Source: DASZJY01 sp036260255
Lineage (GTDB): Bacteria > Actinomycetota > Acidimicrobiia > Acidimicrobiales > AC-14
Assembly (NCBI GenBank): GCA_036260255.1
Contig: DATAAF010000137.1
Location: 1 to 38,594 of the forward strand
DNA length: 38,594 nt
Direction of reading: 5' to 3'
Part shown: piece after piece, positions 8,196 to 15,979 of the stretch
Numbering within the stretch: position 1 is the stretch's first letter
Layout of the letters: every line of letters begins with the position of its first letter
Made by a program: the position numbers and the translations under genes
Notes under the pieces: model-generated
Databases searched by the model: none
Seen by the model: only the letters and a program-made list of their open reading frames with translations
Told to the model about the DNA's origin: nothing

Positions 8196-9479
8196 ATGAA
8201 GGCCACCGTGCGTCCCTACATCGCCCAAGACCTCGGCCGCGTCCTGCGCCTGTGGCAGGAGCCGGCGGCCCTCGCCGCCGGAGACGGCCTGACCCTCGAC
8301 CAGGCCGTGGAGCTGCTCAACTCGGCGTCGGCGGTCACCTTCGTCGCCGAGGAGGCCGGAGGAGAGCTCGTCGGCCTGGCCATGGGGGAGCCCACCGCGG
8401 TGATGGGCTGGATCTACAAGCTTCTCGTGTGCGGCGACGGCGCCACCGCCGGCGAGATCGCCGGCCGCCTGCTCGACGAGCTGGAGGGCGCCCTGGTCGA
8501 CCGGGGGGCCCGCCGTCTCGCCACCCTCGTCCACGAGGGTGACGACGGACACCGGGCGCTGGGTCGCCGGGGGTTCGAGCCCTCGTCGGAGCTCGTCTAC
8601 GTCGAACGCGAGCTCGCTCCCGCCTCTCCGGTCCCGTCCGCCGTAGCCGATGTCGGCGGCCAGCTGGTGCCGCCCGGGCTCTGGGACAAGGTCAAGGGGA
8701 TGGACAACGCCAAGCAGGTCGTGGAGCGGCGGGTCGTGCTCCCGCTGGCCAAGCCCGATCTGGCGTCGCGGCACGCCGTCGAGCCGCCCAACGCCATCAT
8801 GCTCTTCGGCCCGCCCGGCACCGGCAAGACCACCTTCGCCAAGGGGCTGGCGTCGCTCCTGGGGTGGGCCTTCGTCGAGATCCAGCCCGGCGACCTGGCC
8901 GCCGAGGGCCAGGACCGCCAGGCCCAACGCCTGGCCCAGACCTTCGACCGGGTGCTGGGGTTGGCGTCGGCGGTGGTGTTCGTCGACGAGGTGGAGGACC
9001 TGGCCTCGGTCCGCCACACCGAGCGCAAGGTCGGTCCCAGCGTGACCAACGAGTTCCTCAAGCAGATCCCCCGGCTGAGCGGGAGCCCGCATCACCTGCT
9101 GATCTGCGCCACCAATGCCATCGGCACCCTCGACCCGGCGGTGCTGCGCCCGGGCCGCTTCGGGTACGTCCTGCCCGTCGGCCCCCCCGACGAGGACGCC
9201 CGTGCCGCCATCTGGCGGAGCTACGTCGAGGACATCACCGACGAGGATGTCGACGTCGACGCCCTCGTGGCCGCTACCGACCGCTTCACGCCCGCCGACA
9301 TCGAGTTCGCCGCCCGCAAGGCCGCCCACGCCGCCTTCGAGCGGGAGCACTTCGACGAGGCGGGCCACCGGGCCACCACCGACGACTTCCTCGCCGCCAT
9401 CGCCGCCACCCGCCCCACCGTCACCGAGGACATGGCTGCCGGGTTCCGGGCCGACGCCGACCAGTTCACGAGATACTGA
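8196..9479 (+). CDS. GNAT-like domain fused to AAA+ ATPase
   Basis: A 427-residue two-part protein. Residues 1 to about 140 resemble a GNAT acetyltransferase fold, with strand-helix order ending in ALGRRGFEPSSELVYVERE, although its acetyl-CoA loop (about 79-92) is degenerate. Residues from about 155 form a classical AAA module. Walker A is GPPGTGKT (205-212), Walker B is VVFVDE (260-265), sensor 1 is Asn307 in ICATN, and the second region of homology has LRPGRF with Arg318 and Arg321 as likely arginine fingers. This places the ATPase near the FtsH/Cdc48 class, but no protease or membrane helix is present. The ATG at 8196 is chosen over a TTG at 8154. The gene sits in the gnd run and ends 4 bases before the next gene. 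Its substrate is unknown. Confidence 0.85.
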   Translation: MKATVRPYIAQDLGRVLRLWQEPAALAAGDGLTLDQAVELLNSASAVTFVAEEAGGELVGLAMGEPTAVMGWIYKLLVCGDGATAGEIAGRLLDELEGALVDRGARRLATLVHEGDDGHRALGRRGFEPSSELVYVERELAPASPVPSAVADVGGQLVPPGLWDKVKGMDNAKQVVERRVVLPLAKPDLASRHAVEPPNAIMLFGPPGTGKTTFAKGLASLLGWAFVEIQPGDLAAEGQDRQAQRLAQTFDRVLGLASAVVFVDEVEDLASVRHTERKVGPSVTNEFLKQIPRLSGSPHHLLICATNAIGTLDPAVLRPGRFGYVLPVGPPDEDARAAIWRSYVEDITDEDVDVDALVAATDRFTPADIEFAARKAAHAAFEREHFDEAGHRATTDDFLAAIAATRPTVTEDMAAGFRADADQFTRY

Positions 9480-9483
9480 ACCC

Positions 9484-10533
9484 ATGGCCAACCCGGTCAA
9501 GATCGCGATCGCAGGCGGTGGCTACGGGTCGAAGGTGGCCCTCCCCGCGTACCAGGAGCTCGAGGAGTTCGAGCCGGTGGCGGTGTGGTCCCGACGGCCC
9601 GAGCGGGCGAGGGAGCTGGCCGAGGACGCCGGTCTCGAGCTCGGGACGACCGACTTCGACGAGCTCATCTCCTTTCCCGGCCTCGAGGCGGTCCACGTCG
9701 CCACGCCAGTGGTCAAGCACCTCCCGTTTGCCGTCGCCGCGGCGCGCCGGGGCCTGCACGTGCTGTGCGAGAAGCCCCTGGGCGACAACATGGCCGAGGC
9801 CCGCCAGATCGAACGCGCCATACGGGACGCCGGAGTGGTCGGATCGGTGGGCTACGAGCTGCGCCTCAAGGAGACCCGCCAGCACCTCGTCGAGCACGCC
9901 CGGGAGGTCTTCGGGCGGCCCCGCATGGTGGCCGTCTCGCTGGTCCAGTCCGACCACGACTCGCCCGACTCCCGCCCGTACACCTGGGTCCACGACGCCA
10001 CCATGGGGGGCGGCCGGCTCCAGGGCTACGGTGTGCACGACCTCGACATGCTCCTGGAGATCCTCCCCCCGGTCGAGGCGGTAGCGGCGGCGATGGAGGT
10101 CGGCGTGCCCATGCGGACGTCGGGGGACGACGGCGAGATGCTGCCGGTCACCGCCGAGGACGCCTACGCCATCATCCTCCGGTTCCGGGGCGGAGGCCTC
10201 GGCGTCGTCAGCCTGGTGGCGACCGCCCGCCACGGCCGCGGCGACGTCATCGAGCTCCACGGGGACGAGGGCACCGTCCGCCTCGACGCCGACCAGAAGG
10301 TCTGGTGGGGCCGGGCCGGGGAGGACCTCCAGTGCGAAGGTCCCCTGGACAACAGCTCGACCGAGGCCTTCAAACGCCTGGCCCGCAACTTCTGGGCAGC
10401 GATCCGCGAGGGGGCTCCCGCCGATCCTTCGCTGGAGGAGGGGCTGCGCGTCCAGGCCCTCTTCGACGCGGTGCGCATCGCTTCGGTCGAGCGCCGCTGG
10501 GTGTGCCCCGAGCCGGTCGCCGTCCTCCCCTGA
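9484..10533 (+). CDS. Gfo/Idh/MocA family oxidoreductase
   Basis: A 349-residue NAD(P)-dependent dehydrogenase of the Gfo/Idh/MocA family, which usually acts on sugars or sugar derivatives. It has an N-terminal Rossmann fold (KIAIAGGGYGSKVALPAY), the family's CEKPLGDN motif with the conserved Lys near residue 97, and a catalytic His in GYGVHDLDML in the C-terminal alpha/beta domain. Length is normal. The ATG at 9484 lies 4 bases after the AAA protein stop, so the genes are almost certainly co-transcribed. Its substrate cannot be read from the sequence. The pentose phosphate and glycolytic neighbours suggest a phosphorylated or free sugar. Its stop codon overlaps the beginning of the tpi-like remnant. 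Confidence 0.9.
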   Translation: MANPVKIAIAGGGYGSKVALPAYQELEEFEPVAVWSRRPERARELAEDAGLELGTTDFDELISFPGLEAVHVATPVVKHLPFAVAAARRGLHVLCEKPLGDNMAEARQIERAIRDAGVVGSVGYELRLKETRQHLVEHAREVFGRPRMVAVSLVQSDHDSPDSRPYTWVHDATMGGGRLQGYGVHDLDMLLEILPPVEAVAAAMEVGVPMRTSGDDGEMLPVTAEDAYAIILRFRGGGLGVVSLVATARHGRGDVIELHGDEGTVRLDADQKVWWGRAGEDLQCEGPLDNSSTEAFKRLARNFWAAIREGAPADPSLEEGLRVQALFDAVRIASVERRWVCPEPVAVLP

Positions 10534-10709
10534 AGTACTTCCTCGCCAACTGGAAGATGTTCCCGACCGTCGACGAGGCGCGGGAGCGGCTCTCCGCCAT
10601 GCAGGAGGGGTTGCTGGAGCGCGCTGAGTCGGTCCCCGCAACCAGGGCCAGCCTCGACCCGGAGAGGTTCCTGCGGATGATCGACCGGATGGTGGAAGCG
10701 CCGCGCTAG
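10530..10709 (+). pseudogene. tpiA: Triosephosphate isomerase remnant with large internal deletion
   Basis: The frame reads KYFLANWKMFPTVDEARERL near its start, which is the N-terminus of a triosephosphate isomerase with the substrate-binding Asn and Lys of NWKM. After about 38 residues it jumps to RASLDPERFLRMIDRMVEA, which matches the family's C-terminal GGASLDPE-type helix. About 185 residues between, with the catalytic His and Glu, are missing. The deletion keeps the reading frame. No ATG is present: CTG at 10530 or GTG at 10503 would have to serve as start, overlapping the stop of the oxidoreductase. The product cannot form a TIM barrel, so I call it a pseudogene. An assembly gap in the source data would give the same picture. 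Its TAG shares a CTAG palindrome with the stop of the opposing aldolase gene. Confidence 0.8.
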
Positions 10710-11350
10710 TCGCTGGCCCGGGAAGAGCGCCCGTAGGTCTGCATGAGCCTGGCAACCTCGTCCATCTCCTCGTCCGGGAGGACCCGTGGCTCGCCGAACA
10801 GGGTGGCGCGGTAGTAGAGGGCACAAAGCCACTCGAGGGTCACACTCCGGGCGTAGGCCTCCTCGAGGGACTCGCCGGTGGTGAGCGCCCCGTGGTTCTG
10901 CAGCAGCGCACCGGATCGGCCCTCCAGGGCTCCGAGGATCGCCTCGGCCAGGTTGTTGGTCCCCGGGGTGGCGTAGGGAGCCACCCGCACCGGCCCGCCC
11001 AACGCGGCCAGCAGGTAGTGGATCGGCGGGAGGGCGTCGACCACTGTGCTCAGCACGGTGGCGTACGGCGAGTGGGTATGCACCACCGCGGCCGCGCTCG
11101 TGCGGCGGTAGACCGCGAGGTGCATCGGCAGCTCGGTCGTCGGAGCAAGCGTGCCCTCCACCGGGGAACCGTCGAGGCCGACCACGCAGACGAGCCCGGG
11201 CTCCAAGGCGTCGTAGTCGACGGCGCTCGGCGTCACCGCCACCAGCTCGCCCGACCGCACGCTCAGGTTGCCCGACATCCCCACGACGAGCCCGTCGGCG
11301 CGCAGCCTCCGAGCGTGGTGGACCAGTTGCTCCCGTTGGCGCTCGAGCAT
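10706..11350 (-). CDS. Class II aldolase, FucA/Ald2-like
   Basis: A 214-residue zinc aldolase of the L-fuculose-1-phosphate type. It shows GMSGNLSVR (phosphate loop), the catalytic Glu in TTELPMH, zinc ligands in VVHTHSPY, a third His in LQNHGAL, and the conserved IHYLLAALGG and APYATPGT stretches. Similarity to FucA extends to the C-terminal LPDEEMDEVARLMQTYG, which favours an aldolase over the related dehydratase MtnB. It lies 16 bases downstream of mtnA on the same strand. That pairing is known from the DHAP shunt, in which 5-deoxyribulose 1-phosphate or 5-methylthioribulose 1-phosphate is cleaved to dihydroxyacetone phosphate and an aldehyde. The substrate here is therefore inferred from context. 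Confidence 0.88.
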   Translation of the reverse strand: MLERQREQLVHHARRLRADGLVVGMSGNLSVRSGELVAVTPSAVDYDALEPGLVCVVGLDGSPVEGTLAPTTELPMHLAVYRRTSAAAVVHTHSPYATVLSTVVDALPPIHYLLAALGGPVRVAPYATPGTNNLAEAILGALEGRSGALLQNHGALTTGESLEEAYARSVTLEWLCALYYRATLFGEPRVLPDEEMDEVARLMQTYGRSSRASD

Positions 11351-11366
11351 CTCGCGGTCGCTCTCG

Positions 11367-12431
11367 CTATCGCAGATCGAGCCGCTCGGCTTCCTCGAGG
11401 GCCTGGGCGATGGAGCGGTCGAAGGGCGGTCGCAGGACCCCGCAGTCGGTGATGAAGGCGGTCACCAGCTCCGCCGGGGTGACGTCGAAGGCCGGGTTGA
11501 ACACGTCGACGTCGGGGTTGACGACGGTGTCGCCGATCGTGCGTACCTCGTCGGCGGCCCGCTGCTCGATGACGATGTGCCTCCCGTCGGGGACGCCGGG
11601 ATCGAACGACGTCATGGGGCCGGCGACATAGAACGGGACGCCGTTGGCCTTGGCGAGGACGGCGAGGCTGTAGGTGCCGATCTTGTTGGCGGTGTCGCCG
11701 TTGGCCGCGACGCGGTCGCAGCCGACGACCACGCAGTCCGCCAGACGTCCGGCGAGGGCAGCTCCGGCGGCCGTGTCGGCCAGGAGCGTCACGGGGATGC
11801 CCGCCTCGCCGAGCTCCCAGGCGGTCAGGCGGGCGCCCTGCAGCAGCGGGCGCGTCTCCGACGCCAGCACCTCGACGCGCTCGCCCGCCTCGGCCTTGGC
11901 ATAGACGATGCCCAGGGCGGTGCCGATGCCGGCGCTGGCCAGCCGACCGGTGTTGCAATGGGTCATCAGGCGGCGAGCCGAGGCCAGCTCGGCACGCCCC
12001 GCCTCGGCGATCCGCCGGCACGCCTCCCGGTCCTGCCGCTGGATGCGCAGGGCTTCCTCGAGGGCCAGCTGACGGATCTCCTCGGGAGTGGTCCCCCGCC
12101 GGGCGGCGGTGGCGACCCTGGTCACCGCCCAGCTGAGGTTCACGGCCGTGGGGCGGGCGCCGCCGATCTGCTCGACCAGGCGGTCGAGCTGGGCGTGGGC
12201 CTCTTCGGTCGTGCCGGGTTCGGCCTGGTCGAGGCCGATCGCGACCCCGAAGGCCGCGCACACGCCGATGGCCGGAGCTCCTCGGACCACGAGCCGCCGG
12301 ATGGCGTCGACCACGTCCTCGACGGTGGCGAGGCGCCTGACCTCCACCCGCTGGGGGAGGGCGGTCTGGTCGATGACCTCGACGCAGCCGTCCCGCCACT
12401 CCACGGCGCTGCGGAGGTCCTGTAGCTGCAC
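11367..12431 (-). CDS. mtnA: Methylthioribose-1-phosphate isomerase MtnA
   Basis: A 354-residue isomerase related to eIF2B subunits that converts 5-methylthioribose 1-phosphate, and in some bacteria 5-deoxyribose 1-phosphate, to the ribulose form. Signature motifs are VVRGAPAIG near residue 48, the catalytic Cys in THCNTGRLA, and the catalytic Asp in GCDRVAANGDTANKIGTY. Length is typical of the family. The start is a GTG at 12431. It is the first gene of a two-gene unit with the class II aldolase. The kinase or phosphorylase that would supply its substrate is not in the window. Confidence 0.95.
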   Translation of the reverse strand: MQLQDLRSAVEWRDGCVEVIDQTALPQRVEVRRLATVEDVVDAIRRLVVRGAPAIGVCAAFGVAIGLDQAEPGTTEEAHAQLDRLVEQIGGARPTAVNLSWAVTRVATAARRGTTPEEIRQLALEEALRIQRQDREACRRIAEAGRAELASARRLMTHCNTGRLASAGIGTALGIVYAKAEAGERVEVLASETRPLLQGARLTAWELGEAGIPVTLLADTAAGAALAGRLADCVVVGCDRVAANGDTANKIGTYSLAVLAKANGVPFYVAGPMTSFDPGVPDGRHIVIEQRAADEVRTIGDTVVNPDVDVFNPAFDVTPAELVTAFITDCGVLRPPFDRSIAQALEEAERLDLR

Positions 12432-12452
12432 GAGCCGATGTTCGCGCGTCCG

Positions 12453-12704
12453 TCAGCCATGGACGTCTTGTGCTGGTCGATCGCCCCCGCTGTCGGTGCT
12501 ACTCCAAAGCGACCGCCGAGCTCCTGCCTTCCTCCGGCGCCGTCTGTCGAGACGTTCGAGGACGGTGTCCATCCCCAGCAGAGCGAGGCCAACGACCAGG
12601 ATGACCAGGACTGCTGTGACATAGAGGGCGATGTCACCCGGCTCGGTGACGTTGGCCACGAGGTGTGACCCAGTGATCCGCGGAGTGGTTTTCGCCACTG
12701 ACAC
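12453..12704 (-). CDS. Small single-pass membrane protein, hypothetical
   Basis: A possible 83-residue protein with a GTG start. It has a polar N-terminus, one strong transmembrane helix (about residues 26-45, IALYVTAVLVILVVGLALLG) and a basic then polar tail. Similar single-helix proteins occur beside unrelated genes in many actinobacteria, and I recognise no family. Codon use is less GC-biased at third positions than in the flanking mtnA gene. It lies 21 bases upstream of the mtnA start and 7 bases downstream of the next ORF on the same strand. The hydrophobic run makes it more than a chance ORF, but it is unproven. Confidence 0.5.
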   Translation of the reverse strand: MSVAKTTPRITGSHLVANVTEPGDIALYVTAVLVILVVGLALLGMDTVLERLDRRRRRKAGARRSLWSSTDSGGDRPAQDVHG

Positions 12705-12711
12705 GGATCGC

Positions 12712-13026
12712 TCACCGCGGCGGTGCGGTGGCGCTCGTGGTCCGAGCGCTGATCTCCGGTCGACTGGTCAAGTCGGGTGTCACCGTCTCGGTTCGTTGTC
12801 GAGGAAGAGGACAGCTGCGCAGTCGCCGCGGTAGCCAGCGGAGGTTGGACCACCGCAGCAAGGTGAGAGCGATGACAAGGGCGGTACCGGTGAGAAACCC
12901 GCCACCGACGCTCTGGAACAACGTGGACAGAGCAGGACGGGAAGAGGAGAGGCTCGCCAAAAGCCCGCCGATCGCACCGGCAACGTAGCCACCCCGAGAA
13001 CGCCTCTTCTCGGAGGACGGACCCAA
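12712..13026 (-). CDS. Putative small membrane protein, hypothetical
   Basis: A possible 104-residue protein with a TTG start (13026), basic at the N-terminus (SEKRRSRGG). It has two hydrophobic stretches (about 13-25 and 40-57) and a polar tail. Many codons end in T or A, unlike the neighbouring genes, so the stretch may be recently acquired or not coding. It is in the same reading frame as the 58-residue ORF upstream (stop at 13063-13065), with no other stop between them. The two could therefore once have been a single four-helix protein. I recognise no family. Confidence 0.3.
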   Translation of the reverse strand: MGPSSEKRRSRGGYVAGAIGGLLASLSSSRPALSTLFQSVGGGFLTGTALVIALTLLRWSNLRWLPRRLRSCPLPRQRTETVTPDLTSRPEISARTTSATAPPR

Positions 13027-13062
13027 CGACGCCTCGAGACCTCGAGGCCCGGGCGTCCACAG

Positions 13063-13239
13063 TCAGAGGTACCACATCACGATCGCCAACCCGAAGGCGG
13101 TGGCGAAGGCGAGAGCGAATTGGCCGCGGGCGCCGATGCTCACGGCATCGGCGTACCCACCAATGGTCGCTACCGCCGCGACTGCCGTGAGGAGAGCGCA
13201 GCCGCCGGCGACCATCAGTGACGACCGCCTGCCCGACAC
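13063..13239 (-). CDS. 58-residue two-helix membrane protein, hypothetical
   Basis: A short ORF from GTG (13239) to TGA (13063-13065). It begins MSGRRSSLMVAGGCALL, continues with an Ala/Val-rich helix (about residues 8-27), has a short polar loop, and has a second helix (about 40-56) ending FGLAIVMWYL. The two-helix hairpin with a basic N-terminus is a credible small membrane protein. It is divergent from the DUF427 gene (start 13333) and upstream of two other small membrane ORFs. No family is recognised. Confidence 0.5.
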   Translation of the reverse strand: MSGRRSSLMVAGGCALLTAVAAVATIGGYADAVSIGARGQFALAFATAFGLAIVMWYL

Positions 13240-13332
13240 GGCCGGATGCTACCGGCGTCGTGGTTCGGCCCCAACTCGGCCGGCGTCCGCGGGCCGCGGA
13301 ATGGGCCCCGAACAGGCGCTGTTGGCAGAGGC

Positions 13333-13698
13333 ATGGCGCCGGGGCATCGGATCACCATCAGCCGGAGGGCCGTACACGTGGAGGTCGTCGTCGGCGGTGA
13401 GAAGGTGGCCGAGTCCGACCGACCGGTTCTCCTCGAGGAGACCGGCTTGCCCGTGCGCTACTACCTGCCCAAGGACGACGTTCGCACCGATGTGTTTCGA
13501 TCCTCGAGCCGCACGAGCACATGCCCCTTCAAGGGCGACGCGTCGTACTGGTCGGTCGAGGTGGGCGGGAAGGTGTACGACGACGTGGCGTGGAGCTACG
13601 AGCACCCGATCCCTCGCGCTGCTCAGATCGCCGGGCTGGTCTGCTTCTATCCCGAACGGGTCGACATGAGAGTCGGGCCGAACAGAGGTGCGGGGTGA
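13333..13698 (+). CDS. DUF427 domain protein
   Basis: A 121-residue cytosolic protein of the DUF427 family, a small beta-rich fold common in actinobacteria with unknown function. Matching blocks are the GHRITI start, VVVGGEKVAESDRPVLLEE, LPVRYYLPKDDVRTDVF, CPFKGDASYWSVEVGG, DVAWSYEHPIP and the closing AGLVCFYPERVDM. The ATG at 13333 begins just before the domain. The frame is open upstream to 13246, but that part is not domain-like. Its TGA overlaps the GTG of the following VOC gene (GTGA), which suggests translational coupling. Confidence 0.9.
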   Translation: MAPGHRITISRRAVHVEVVVGGEKVAESDRPVLLEETGLPVRYYLPKDDVRTDVFRSSSRTSTCPFKGDASYWSVEVGGKVYDDVAWSYEHPIPRAAQIAGLVCFYPERVDMRVGPNRGAG

Positions 13699-14078
13699 GC
13701 GTGCAGCTCAACCACACCATCGTGTGGTGCCGCGACAAGACAGTGTCGGCGACCTTCCTGGCCGACCTCCTCGGCCTCGGGGCACCCAGTCGCTTCGGGC
13801 CCTTTCTCGTCGTCGAGGCGGCGAACGGCGTGTCGCTCGACTACCACGACACCGACGGCACGATCGCCCCTCAGCACTACGCCTTCCTCACAAGCGAGGA
13901 GGACTTCGACGAGATCTTCGGGCGGGTTCGCCAGCGCGGCCTCCAGTACTGGGCCGACCCGGGCCGGTCCCAGGCGGGCCGTATCGACCACAACGACGGC
14001 GGGCGGGGCGTCTACTTCCAAGACCCCGACGGCCACCTCCTCGAGATCATCACCCGGCCCTACGGGAGCGGCGGTTAG
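13695..14078 (+). CDS. VOC (glyoxalase/bleomycin resistance) superfamily protein
   Basis: A 127-residue protein with two beta-alpha-beta-beta-beta modules of the vicinal oxygen chelate superfamily. Candidate metal ligands are His in LNHTIVW near the N-terminus, His in APQHYAFL, and Glu in LLEIITRP at the end, preceded by the typical YFQDPDGHLLE strand. The superfamily includes glyoxalases, dioxygenases and resistance proteins, so the substrate is unknown. The start is GTG (13695), overlapping the DUF427 stop. A second GTG at 13701 is possible. It converges on the ABC permease gene with a 46-base gap that shows no clear terminator. Confidence 0.87.
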   Translation: MSVQLNHTIVWCRDKTVSATFLADLLGLGAPSRFGPFLVVEAANGVSLDYHDTDGTIAPQHYAFLTSEEDFDEIFGRVRQRGLQYWADPGRSQAGRIDHNDGGRGVYFQDPDGHLLEIITRPYGSGG

Positions 14079-14124
14079 CCGCAGGGTGCCTCGACGAGCG
14101 CGCCGTGCCAAAGGGAACGCGCCC

Positions 14125-14949
14125 TCACCCCCGCTTGATGCGGCCTCGGAGGGCGGCGAAGCAGAGCGACATGCTGATGCCGCCGACCAGTCCTATGGCG
14201 ACCACCGCCTCCGCCAGCTCTTCCCACTGCCAGCCGTCCACCAGGATCACGGACCGCATGCCGTCGAGGAGGTACGTGACCGGGTTGAACCCGGCGATCG
14301 TGTCCAGCCACGGCGACAGCTGATCCCGCGGGACGTAGGAGGACGTGAGGAAGAGGAACGGGAAGAACAACAGGAAGCTCGAGTTCACGGCGGCGGGGTT
14401 GCCCGTCTTGAGGGCGATGGCGTAGCCGAAGCCCGCGAACGCCAGGCTCCACAGCGACGCGAGGGCCATGAACACGAGCACGCCCAGCAGGCCCCCGTCG
14501 AACCCCACGCCGAGGATGGCACCGAGAGCGATGATCGGGACGGTCAGGCAGGCGGCGACCGCCACGTCGGCGGCCATGTGGCCGATCAGGATGGCGGTCC
14601 GGCGCACCGGCGTGAGGAGCAGCCGGTCGAAGTAGTGGTCGTGCACGTCGAGCACCACCCCCGGCGCTCGGGAGACCCCGGTGACTCCGAGCAGAACGGC
14701 GGTCGCCATCTGGAAGGCGGTGAAGTCGAAGCCCGGGATCTGGTCGGTCAGCCGTGTCAGTGTGGCGATGTTCACGATGAAGAAGAACAGCGCGATGAAG
14801 ACCGGAGGGATCACCGCTTCGGGCTCCCGGGGCACCGCCCGCACGGCCCGGCCGGCGATCGATCTGACGTCGTGGAGGAAGCCGGCGGGCCGGGCCCGCA
14901 GGTCCTCGGTGGAGATGGGCAGGCTGAGGCTGTCGGTGATGGCGGTCAT
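14125..14949 (-). CDS. ABC-2 type transporter permease, DrrB-like
   Basis: A 274-residue inner-membrane permease of the ABC-2 family with about six transmembrane helices. A long N-terminal cytosolic segment precedes the first helix (about 50-68, PVFIALFFFIVNIATL). The family loop with VHDHYFDRLLLTPVRR follows the second helix. The C-terminal region has FLFLTSSYVPRDQLSPWL and FNPVTYLLDGMR, both typical of DrrB drug exporters. The ATG at 14949 overlaps the stop of the upstream ATPase gene (ATGA), so its translation probably depends on that gene. Exported substrate unknown. Confidence 0.92.
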   Translation of the reverse strand: MTAITDSLSLPISTEDLRARPAGFLHDVRSIAGRAVRAVPREPEAVIPPVFIALFFFIVNIATLTRLTDQIPGFDFTAFQMATAVLLGVTGVSRAPGVVLDVHDHYFDRLLLTPVRRTAILIGHMAADVAVAACLTVPIIALGAILGVGFDGGLLGVLVFMALASLWSLAFAGFGYAIALKTGNPAAVNSSFLLFFPFLFLTSSYVPRDQLSPWLDTIAGFNPVTYLLDGMRSVILVDGWQWEELAEAVVAIGLVGGISMSLCFAALRGRIKRG

Positions 14950-15979
14950 GCCGCGTCCTCCTGGGAGTCGTCCTGTTCGATGCGGGTGCCGGTCAGCTCG
15001 AGGAAGACGTCGTCAAGGGTCGGCGTGCGCAGGGTGAGATCCCGCACCGGCGCTTCGGTGGCGGCCAGGGCGACGGCCACGGGGCTGATCGCGGCCGGGC
15101 CGTTGTCGATGGCGATCACGAGCTCGCCGCCATGGGCCTCGACGCTGCGGACGCCGGGAAGGCCCTGCAGTGACCCGGCGGCGTGACCCGCATCGCCCTC
15201 CAGGCGAGCGACGATGACGTCCGCGCCGACGGACCGCTTGAGGTCGGCGGGCCTCCCTTCGGCAACCATACGACCCCGGTCGATGATGCCGACCCGGTCG
15301 GCCAGCTCGTCGGCCTCCTCCAGGTACTGCGTCGTCAGGAAGATCGTCATCCCGAGGTCCCGGTTGAGCCGGCGAACCTCGGCCCACACCCGAGCCCGGC
15401 TGATCGGGTCGAGCCCGGTGGTCGGTTCGTCGAGGAACAGGACCTCGGGGTTGTGGACGAGCGCGGCCGCCAGGTCCAGCCGCCGGCGCATCCCCCCGGA
15501 GTACGTCGCGATCGGCGGTCGAGGGCGTCGCCCAGGTCGATCAGCTCGCCCAGCTGCTCCACCCGCCGGTCGAGCGCTCTGCCGCGCAGGCCGTAGAGCC
15601 GGCCCTGGAGACGGAGGAGCTCGGCGCCCGTCTGCTTCGGGTCGAGGGCGACGTCCTGCAGGGCGGCACCGATGCGCAGCCGAACCGATGCTGGTGCGGC
15701 GACCACGTCGTGGCCGGCGACGACCGCCCGCCCGCCGGTGGGCGCCAACAGCGTGCACAGCATCCTGACCGTGGTGGACTTCCCAGCCCCGTTGGGACCG
15801 AGGAACCCGTAGATCTCACCCCGGGCGACCTCGAGGTCGAGGTTCTCGACGGCGGTGGTCCCGTTGAACCGGCGCTCAAGGCCTTCGGCGTGGACGGCGG
15901 CATGCTCTGACCCCGATGGCGTCGTGATCCTTTGGTTGGGCTGGCGTTCCTTCAGACGAACCGCAGGGGCGCCACTCAT
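14946..15979 (-). pseudogene. ABC transporter ATPase, DrrA-like, frameshifted
   Basis: Two reading frames together give one complete DrrA-type ATPase of about 344 residues. The first half (from ATG 15979) holds Walker A (GPNGAGKST) and the Q-loop region. The second half holds the signature YSGGMRRRLDLA, Walker B FLDEPTTGLDP, and TTQYLEEAD, where Gln replaces the switch His as is common in DrrA proteins. The break is at 15513-15517. GAC-CGC is followed by CG-ATC, so one base is missing where DRPIATYSGG would be expected. Either the gene is inactivated or the sequence has a single-base error. A run of six Cs lies at 15492-15497, nearby but outside the break. The start overlaps the VOC stop, and the end overlaps the permease start. 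Confidence 0.85.

Noticed and set aside
12140..13075. 311-residue minus-strand frame across the mtnA start
   Set aside because: It overlaps mtnA in another frame, has Ser/Arg-rich composition and no hydrophobic or domain pattern. The smaller membrane ORFs fit better.
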